A stretch of DNA of 22,982 nucleotides from Ascoidea tarda (nom. inval.) (lineage: Eukaryota > Ascomycota > Saccharomycetes > Ascoideales > Ascoideaceae): NCBI GenBank assembly GCA_030560485.1, contig JAKTTS010000239.1, positions 1 to 22,982 of the forward strand. The letters run 5' to 3'. Positions within the stretch are counted from its first letter, which is position 1, and each line of letters starts with the position of its first letter. This document shows, piece after piece, positions 15,878 to 22,982 of this stretch. The notes beneath the pieces were generated by a model, which had not been told where the DNA came from, made no database searches, and was given only the letters and a program-made list of their open reading frames with translations. A program made the position numbers and the translations under genes.

Positions 15878-16894
15878 TTATAAATTCCCATTATTCTCAG
15901 CATTAGCACGAACTTGTTTGAACCAAGGATGGGCCATTGCTTCTTTTGCAGTCAATCTTTCTTGATGGTCATATCTTAACAAATGGTCAATAAAATCAAT
16001 AACATCATCATTAACAAATTTTGCGTTGTATGCATTTTTAAATCTAAACCAAGGTCTTTTATAAAACTGACCTATATCTTCGTATTCAGGGCCTAGTTCA
16101 ATATCGTATTTCTTGGTGTATTTGTATAATTCCGTTGTTCCCAACACTTTAGTAATTTGAACCAACTGATCAGTATTTGATTTTCCATGGAAAAACGGTT
16201 CTTTCTTAAAAATCATTGAAGCCAACATGGCACCATAAGACCACAAATCCAATGAGTAATCATACAACCGAAAATCAACCAATAGTTCTGGACCCTTGAA
16301 ATATCTGGAAGCCACACGAACGTTATATTCTGTTCCTGGATGGTAAAACTCAGCTAAACCCCAGTCGATCAACCTTAATTTTTTCAAAGAGTGGTCAATC
16401 ATAACGTTATGTGGTTTGACATCTCTATGCATTATGCCCATTGAGTGACAAAAATCTAAAGCCTTTAACAATTCGAACATGTAAAATCGAATATCATAAT
16501 CAGTAAATTGAGGATATAAAGTTCTAAAGTCTATGTTATCGACGCATTCAAAAATCAAAGCAGGATTTTTGCATACAGGATCTCTGACAACGTCTAATAA
16601 TGCTATAATGTTAGGTCCATGGTTTAAATTTTGCAAAATCTTGATTTCTCTTTTGATTTTCTTCTTTTTAACCGGTTTCAAGACTTTCATGACGACTTTT
16701 CTACCGGAGGGCAATTCAACTCCTTGAAACACTTCGGAGTATTTACCCCTACCAATTTTCTTAACAATTTCGTATTTTTCTTGAGACCTCCAAACTATGC
16801 TGACGTTATCATAGTCCCAATACGACTGAGATTTCTTGTTGTTAACATCAGCATAAACTCTGGCTATGGAGTTGGGAGCTGCGGTTGACGACAT
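15878..16894 (-). CDS. CKA2: Casein kinase II catalytic (alpha) subunit
   Basis: This is an acidophilic Ser/Thr kinase of 338 residues, the usual CK2-alpha length. The ATG at 16894-16892 opens [18 protein letters not shown]; the open frame upstream is hydrophobic noise without resemblance. The kinase shows the Gly loop GRGKYSEVF (48-56), the ATP-binding Lys70 (VVMK), the basic substrate-recognition cluster [13 protein letters not shown] (73-85), the catalytic HRDVKPHNV (Asp158) and DWG instead of DFG (177-179), which is diagnostic of CK2. [12 protein letters not shown] and [13 protein letters not shown] follow. All catalytic residues are present. It lacks the long loop that I associate with S. 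cerevisiae Cka1, so I use CKA2, but a single-alpha species would make the distinction meaningless. No CTG codon occurs in the gene. Confidence 0.93.
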   Translation of the reverse strand: MSSTAAPNSIARVYADVNNKKSQSYWDYDNVSIVWRSQEKYEIVKKIGRGKYSEVFQGVELPSGRKVVMKVLKPVKKKKIKREIKILQNLNHGPNIIALLDVVRDPVCKNPALIFECVDNIDFRTLYPQFTDYDIRFYMFELLKALDFCHSMGIMHRDVKPHNVMIDHSLKKLRLIDWGLAEFYHPGTEYNVRVASRYFKGPELLVDFRLYDYSLDLWSYGAMLASMIFKKEPFFHGKSNTDQLVQITKVLGTTELYKYTKKYDIELGPEYEDIGQFYKRPWFRFKNAYNAKFVNDDVIDFIDHLLRYDHQERLTAKEAMAHPWFKQVRANAENNGNL

Positions 16895-17328
16895 CTTATT
16901 GGAGCTGTTGTCGATATTGCTTTTAAATAAATTAAAAAAAGATATTATGAATTGAAACAGAATCAGTAAAAAAGTAGGAAAAGCAGAGGGCAATGTAACA
17001 AAAATTGTACAACGATAAATTTGCAGTGATGCACTGAATTTTAGTAAAATAACAAAAAAGAACAAAAAAGCAGAAACTCTTGTATAAGCAGATAGATCTG
17101 GTAGCAGTTAGCAAGTTCCTCTTGAGCAGTTGAAGCAACAAATTCTCCAAAACCAACTCCTTTTTCCAGACAGAAAAAAATGTCAATAAAAAACCCCGAC
17201 ACGTGCAAAACATCTGACTGCGGGAACCAGCACGACGGTGGTGCTTTTGCTGCTTTTGCTATGTTGTCTGTTTCAGTGTGTCTATATTGGTGTGTATTGA
17301 GCTATACATTGGTGGAAGAGCAAGGCGC
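16895..17328. promoter_or_regulatory. CK2-alpha promoter and UBX5 3' flank
   Basis: This 434-bp gap lies between two minus-strand genes. The half near the kinase is AT-rich. The half near the UBX5 stop is GC-richer (about 17185-17330) and carries a CACGTG E-box at 17200-17205, roughly 310 bp upstream of the kinase ATG. No further gene is seen; open frames here are short and lack resemblance. Confidence 0.5.
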
Positions 17329-19299
17329 CTAATCGTCAATCACATTCATCAAAACGCTGGCGTTCTTCAAGCCTACGTCTTCTAAGGTCGAGTCCAACAC
17401 AGTTATTAAATTGATAGGTTTACCATCTTTACCAACAAACTCCAACGTGAATAACTTGCTGTCTTTGACAATGTCAAAGTTAAATTTGATCACTTCATAG
17501 ATTTCTCTGACCAGGCTGGACGAGTAAAATCGTCTCACTTTTCTGGTTTTACCAGCTTTAATTTGAAGTCTTGTTGTAGGTTTTGGATCGTTTGCTTTAG
17601 GTTCAATCTGATCTTTTGGCAATATTGTTGCAAAAATTTCGTCTTCAGTATCCAGGCTGACATCTTCATTATTATTCTCTTTTTCGATGTCTTTATCTTT
17701 GTCTTTATCTTTGCTATTGTTATCACCGGCATTATCGCCCTTTTCTGTTTTAGTTTTATTTTCGCTATCATCATCATCTGAATCTAGAGAAATTGGATTA
17801 TTAACATTATTTTTCGAATTTTTATGAATCAAATTGATTGGTGCTTTTGATCCCTTGTCCACTGTAAATGCATCCAAAAATTCAAATACATCGTTAATCC
17901 AAGTTAGTGTATCAGGAACTTTACCATCTTGACCCCAGATTTTATAGCATTCGCCACTAAATGGATCAAGAATTGCCAAGTGGGGATAGTTTTCTATAGA
18001 GTAAAGTGTAACATATTGCATACCCTCTCGATCTTTAATTGAATAATTTAAGAAGATGAAATTGTTTTTAATGACTTGCTTTATGTCTCTATTTGAAAAA
18101 AAATCCCTGTACATCAATGAACAGGAAAATTCAGCAGGATTGAATATATTAACCAACAACCATTTCTTCAGTTTTCTTGCTTCGGTTTTGGCTATCATTA
18201 AAGGGGAGTTTGTTATAATCTCATGTGGCGGAGCAAACAATCTTGCTAACAATCTTTCATGGTCAGTTCCTGAATTTCTTGCATCTGAATTTATAGTGCC
18301 AAAACTAAAACGAGAAGAAGACGGGTTAATATTGTTTGGATTATTGAAAGATGAGGCAATATTTCTATGAGTTTCAATTATTGAGTCAGTGTCATTATCA
18401 TCATTATCGAATTCCAGATTATTTGTGACACCAATTGGATTAATGTAGTTAGTATTGTTACTTATATTATTTGTATTATTTAAAGCACGATGATGATTAT
18501 TATCATTGCTACTATACCCTATGTTGTTATTGCGGCTTATATTATTATTAATATAAATATCATCCTCATCTTCATCTTCATCTTCATCATCGTTGTCAAT
18601 GTTGTAACGATTATCACGGTGGTTGGTTTGATTTCTATAGTTGCTTTGGTGATCATTTTCGTCATCATCTTCTTCAAATTCAATGTCTTCTGCATCTTCA
18701 TCTTCATGGTAATCATCGTCATCATCATTAATATAGTTGTACGAGTTGTTATTATCGTCACGATTTGGTAAGTAATAATAAGTGTCTCGCATTGCATTTT
18801 GCTGAACACGATTACTATTATGATCATCTTCGTCAATCTCGTTATCATCGCCATCGTTGTTACTTGTACGATTATGAAAGGGATTGCTGGAATTGATATT
18901 TCCAAATCTATTTGACAGTAAATTGCTAAAATTGTTATTAAAGGAAGAAAATAATGGATCAGTGTAGTAATCATCATCAACTAAAACCTCGGTTCTTGAC
19001 TGAATAGGAGCTCTTGGTTCTTGTTGATAAACTTCGTTTTGCAATCTGGCAGCCAATTCTGCATCACTGTTATTATTGTTGTTGGTGTTGCTATTATTAT
19101 TGGTATTGGCATTGTCATTGTTACTGTCGTTTGTGTTTGTATTATTTTCGTGAGAATGACCAGTTAATGAGCCCCCAGATTCAAAAAACAAATTAACAGC
19201 AGTGTCAATGTTGCCATCAGAGACATCAAGGAAATTTTTAGCTATAGCTCTATCAGTGGTATCGGTAAAAGCAAGAAAAGTGTCGATTTTCTCATCCAT
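17329..19299 (-). CDS. UBX5: Ubx5/UBXN7-like Cdc48 cofactor (UBA, UAS and UBX domains)
   Basis: This is a cofactor that links ubiquitinated clients to the Cdc48/p97 segregase, with 656 residues (S. cerevisiae Ubx5 about 500). The ATG at 19299-19297 starts MDEKIDTFLAFTDTTDRAIA, a UBA-like fold over residues 1-45 that ends NLFFESGG. Next come an Asn-rich linker, a short LAARLQNEVYQQ helix, and about 200 residues of Asp/Glu/Asn runs. The thioredoxin-like UAS domain spans about 348-477 (LFAPPHEI, KWLLVNI, ENYPHLAILDPFSGE). The UBX domain is residues 571-656 (TRLQIKAGK...LEDVGLKNASVLMNVI). The domain order UBA-UAS-UBX identifies the family. The FPR signature of the Cdc48-binding loop is not evident at its usual place. 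It is in tandem with the CK2 gene, and its promoter is shared with, or adjoins, the divergent PRY gene. Confidence 0.88.
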   Translation of the reverse strand: MDEKIDTFLAFTDTTDRAIAKNFLDVSDGNIDTAVNLFFESGGSLTGHSHENNTNTNDSNNDNANTNNNSNTNNNNNSDAELAARLQNEVYQQEPRAPIQSRTEVLVDDDYYTDPLFSSFNNNFSNLLSNRFGNINSSNPFHNRTSNNDGDDNEIDEDDHNSNRVQQNAMRDTYYYLPNRDDNNNSYNYINDDDDDYHEDEDAEDIEFEEDDDENDHQSNYRNQTNHRDNRYNIDNDDEDEDEDEDDIYINNNISRNNNIGYSSNDNNHHRALNNTNNISNNTNYINPIGVTNNLEFDNDDNDTDSIIETHRNIASSFNNPNNINPSSSRFSFGTINSDARNSGTDHERLLARLFAPPHEIITNSPLMIAKTEARKLKKWLLVNIFNPAEFSCSLMYRDFFSNRDIKQVIKNNFIFLNYSIKDREGMQYVTLYSIENYPHLAILDPFSGECYKIWGQDGKVPDTLTWINDVFEFLDAFTVDKGSKAPINLIHKNSKNNVNNPISLDSDDDDSENKTKTEKGDNAGDNNSKDKDKDKDIEKENNNEDVSLDTEDEIFATILPKDQIEPKANDPKPTTRLQIKAGKTRKVRRFYSSSLVREIYEVIKFNFDIVKDSKLFTLEFVGKDGKPINLITVLDSTLEDVGLKNASVLMNVIDD

Positions 19300-20049
19300 T
19301 TTGGGGAATATTTAAATTTCTCTGATTTAAACGTGAAGGATGAGCTGGCAAATATAAAACTGCAAGATACAGAATAATAACTATCGAAAGTCTGTGGAAT
19401 ATAACTGGCAATTATGAAAAAACGTCTGGCTACTTCTTGCGCTTCCAGCAATACAACAATTATTTGCCATTGCAACTCAAAAACAGAGCAAAAAAAGATA
19501 CTGTCACGTGAGAATGTTTATGTACAGTGAGGTTGATGTGGGCATGAATATGCGCTGCTGTATGGTATACTGTAACACTGCTTATAGCTGAGTTGTTCCG
19601 TTGCAGTGGTGTTTCGAAGCAGTCTAGATCAAGGTGAAGAAAAGAGCCGATGCTGGATCTTCTTTCAATGCAGCAATAATGAGCGTGGATGAAGGACTAA
19701 CTTCTCCGAGAAACAGTTACTTAGAACTGCAATCAAGTAGCAGAAAAACAAACAAACAGAGAAATGATATAAATATCTTTGGATTTTTCTTAAATTTGTT
19801 TCCATCTCGTTGTTACTTCACATAAATATATCTATCATTTTTCATCTTTAGAGAAATCTTCCTTCTCTGGAACTTTAAATCTCGAAACTTTAATTTTTCA
19901 GGATATCTTCAGTTTTTATTATCAATAGGAATCTGAAGATATAGCAAAAAAGCTGCTCAAGTACTGCTTTCTGGTTAAATTATTAAATCAAGTAACTGAT
20001 TGGTATATTGCTTATTTAAACCAAAAGTTCAAGAAGAAAAAGATCAAAA
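19300..20049. promoter_or_regulatory. Divergent UBX5/PRY intergenic region
   Basis: These 750 bp hold the promoters of two divergent genes. A TCACGTGA E-box (core 19505-19510; GTCACGTG also fits the Cbf1/CDEI consensus) lies about 205 bp before the UBX5 ATG. A 10-bp inverted repeat (19903-19942) and a TATTTAAA box near 20013 lie before PRY. A 48-codon frame from the ATG at 19679 has no recognisable character and is probably chance. Confidence 0.55.
19903..19942. repeat. 10-bp perfect inverted repeat, 20-nt loop
   Basis: ATATCTTCAG (19903-19912) and CTGAAGATAT (19933-19942) are exact reverse complements. The pair lies about 110-150 bp upstream of the PRY ATG. It could bind a dimeric factor, or form a hairpin if it falls inside the 5' leader. 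Confidence 0.65.
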
Positions 20050-21267
20050 ATGAAGTTCAATTTCAAGCTATTCAAAACTACGGTAACAATAATGTTGGTA
20101 CCAACTTTTGTTCAAATAATTTTCTCCTCTCCAATATATAATGGAACACAATATATAAAAAAAGGAAGAACAAGCAGAGGTGATATTGAGATTTTGCTCT
20201 GTGTAGAACCAACACAACAAACGACAGCGACGTCAATTCAATCTGTATCGAATTCAGAAATAATTTCCTATTCTAGTAGCGTTTCGAGTGATGGTATTAG
20301 TGATGATTTTACTGATGTTGGAATTACTTTTGCGGTTGGCTTGACACCCATTTTTTCAGAAACAGCTTCCAGTGTTGTTTCAAGTTCTGCTTCGGTTGAA
20401 GAATTGTCTTCATCTTTAACTTTATCTTCAGATAATATGGAGATATTATCTTCAGCCGGTTTAGAGTCCTCTTTATCTACTTTCTCATCGCTGGTTTTAC
20501 ATTCAACTTTAGGTTCTTCAATCTCTTTACCATCTTTATTATCTTCTTCTTCTTCAGCCTTAATCTCTTCAACTACTTCAACCACTTTAATCTTTTTATC
20601 TTCTTCAGGATCTTCTTTTTTGCTTTCTTTACTTTCTTTACTTTCTTTAACTTCTTCAACCTCTTCAATTCCTTCAACCTCTTCAACTACCTCAATAACT
20701 TCAACTCTGTTAGCTATATTGGTTCCCTTGACCACTCCAGTCACTCCAGTCATTTTAACTACATCAACTTCTGCTGAAACACCAGTTGAAACATTAGAAA
20801 GCTATCTCAGTGAACTTTTAAACAATCACAACACTAAAAGAGCATTGCATGGAGTAAATGATTTGGTTTGGGATGAGAAGGTATACCAATATGCGAAGAG
20901 CTTTGCAGATGCCTATTCCTGTCCTGCTGATGGGACGCTAAGTCACAGCGATAGTTCATATGGCGAAAACTTAGCCACAGGATTTTCCTCTGCTGCCAGT
21001 GTAGTAGATACTTGGTATAAAGAAATACAATACTACAATTTCAACAACCCAGGCTTTAGTATAGCCACAGGACATTTCATCCAGCTCGTGTGGGCTTCGA
21101 CGGATAAACTAGGTTGTGCCTACAAAGACTGCAACACCATCTATGGAAGATACGTTGTCTGTAATTACTCGCCTCCGGGAAACGTTGTAGGCCATTTTGC
21201 TGCCAACGTTCCCAGACCCCTTTCCAACTCAAACAGCCAGTGGACTTATATATCAATACTCAGCTAA
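20050..21267 (+). CDS. Secreted Pry-type CAP (SCP/PR-1) protein
   Basis: This is a predicted secreted sterol/lipid-binding protein of 405 residues, of the S. cerevisiae Pry1/Pry2/Pry3 family. The ATG at 20050 starts a signal peptide (positive MKFNFKLFK, hydrophobic core to about residue 27). A short conserved-looking stretch with Lys-Lys-Gly-Arg follows, then a Ser/Thr-rich linker (about 60-245) that is unusually rich in Leu. The CAP domain is residues 250-395: LLNNHNTKRALHGVNDL, WDEKVYQYAKSFADAY, SHSDSSYGENLATG, the CAP1 motif GHFIQLVWAST near 340 and the CAP2 motif YVVCNYSPPGN near 367. The expected His, Glu and Cys positions are present. There is no C-terminal GPI-type hydrophobic tail, so Pry1/Pry2 fit better than Pry3. 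The stop codon lies inside an 11-bp repeat array. Confidence 0.92.
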   Translation: MKFNFKLFKTTVTIMLVPTFVQIIFSSPIYNGTQYIKKGRTSRGDIEILLCVEPTQQTTATSIQSVSNSEIISYSSSVSSDGISDDFTDVGITFAVGLTPIFSETASSVVSSSASVEELSSSLTLSSDNMEILSSAGLESSLSTFSSLVLHSTLGSSISLPSLLSSSSSALISSTTSTTLIFLSSSGSSFLLSLLSLLSLTSSTSSIPSTSSTTSITSTLLAILVPLTTPVTPVILTTSTSAETPVETLESYLSELLNNHNTKRALHGVNDLVWDEKVYQYAKSFADAYSCPADGTLSHSDSSYGENLATGFSSAASVVDTWYKEIQYYNFNNPGFSIATGHFIQLVWASTDKLGCAYKDCNTIYGRYVVCNYSPPGNVVGHFAANVPRPLSNSNSQWTYISILS

Positions 21268-21320
21268 TACTCATCTAGTACTCAGCAAGTACTCAGCAAA
21301 TACTCAGCAAATACTCAGCT
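21255..21320. repeat. Six 11-bp tandem repeats across the PRY stop codon
   Basis: Six head-to-tail copies of an 11-mer, consensus AATACTCAGCA with single-base variants, occupy 21255-21320. The first copy encodes the end of the CAP protein (Ile-Leu-Ser) and its TAA stop begins at the copy boundary. The remaining five lie in the 3' flank. Confidence 0.9.

Positions 21321-22929
<1,609 letters not shown>

Positions 22930-22982
<53 letters not shown>
22930..22982. repeat. (TAA)n microsatellite including the MNN9 stop
   Basis: From the MNN9 stop codon to the end of the window the sequence is an unbroken TAA repeat of about 17 units, so the gene ends in a series of in-frame stops. The array continues beyond the window, so its length is unknown. 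Confidence 0.95.

Noticed and set aside
19503-19510. Centromere element CDEI (GTCACGTG)
   Set aside because: No AT-rich CDEII-like block or CDEIII partner next to it, and a promoter E-box explains it.
19679-19825. 48-codon frame in the UBX5/PRY gap
   Set aside because: Short, low in information, no recognisable motif; expected by chance in 750 bp.
20268-20753. 161-codon antisense frame as a real gene
   Set aside because: No promoter or domain evidence and wholly inside the CAP gene. Reported only as a composition curiosity.

Overview
The window comes from a budding yeast (Saccharomycotina), probably outside the Saccharomycetaceae. Evidence: single-copy yeast housekeeping genes (a PKA regulatory subunit, Rsc8, Irc5, casein kinase II alpha, Ubx5, a Pry-type CAP protein, Mnn9); compact spacing of about 0.1-0.75 kb; very AT-rich genes with long Asn/Asp/Lys runs; two small introns with yeast-like branch points; and a type II tRNA-Leu with anticodon AAG. 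CTG codons are absent from the two most conserved genes I read through (MNN9 and the CK2 alpha gene). That would fit a CUG-reassigned clade (Ascoidea/Saccharomycopsis or Candida type) but does not prove it.

Layout. 96-1703 (-) is BCY1, interrupted by one in-frame TAA just before the pseudosubstrate site. 2215-2296 (+) is tRNA-Leu(AAG). 2388-7334 (-) is an IRC5/Lsh-type SNF2 remodeller with a very large insert between the two helicase lobes. It is divergent from 7590-9845 (+), an RSC8-type SWIRM/SANT subunit, the same arrangement as S. cerevisiae YFR037C/YFR038W. 10404-13187 (+) is a greatly enlarged dysferlin-domain protein of Spo73/Mug65 type. Only 66 bp later comes an intron-containing gene at 13254-15374 (+) that I tentatively call MEI4. 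It too has a single in-frame TAA, with a long open frame continuing beyond it. 15878-16894 (-) is a CK2 catalytic subunit, 17329-19299 (-) a Ubx5-like UBA/UAS/UBX protein, 20050-21267 (+) a secreted Pry-type CAP protein, and 21775-22932 (+) the Golgi mannosyltransferase subunit Mnn9. Both window ends lie in microsatellites: (TAAA)n on the left and (TAA)n on the right.

The genes do not form one pathway. Two small groups look ancestral: RSC8-IRC5 (chromatin remodelling) and SPO73-MEI4 (sporulation/meiosis; the two are also close together on S. cerevisiae chromosome V, from memory). PRY and MNN9 both serve the secretory pathway and cell surface. I saw no transposon, LTR element, CRISPR array, rRNA or convincing snoRNA.

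The points most worth a second look are the two independent in-frame UAA codons (BCY1 and the MEI4-like gene), where the downstream halves have no usable start codon of their own; the roughly 600-residue inter-lobe insert with a 9-bp minisatellite in IRC5; and GC-rich patches at gene edges beside gene middles that fall below 20% GC.
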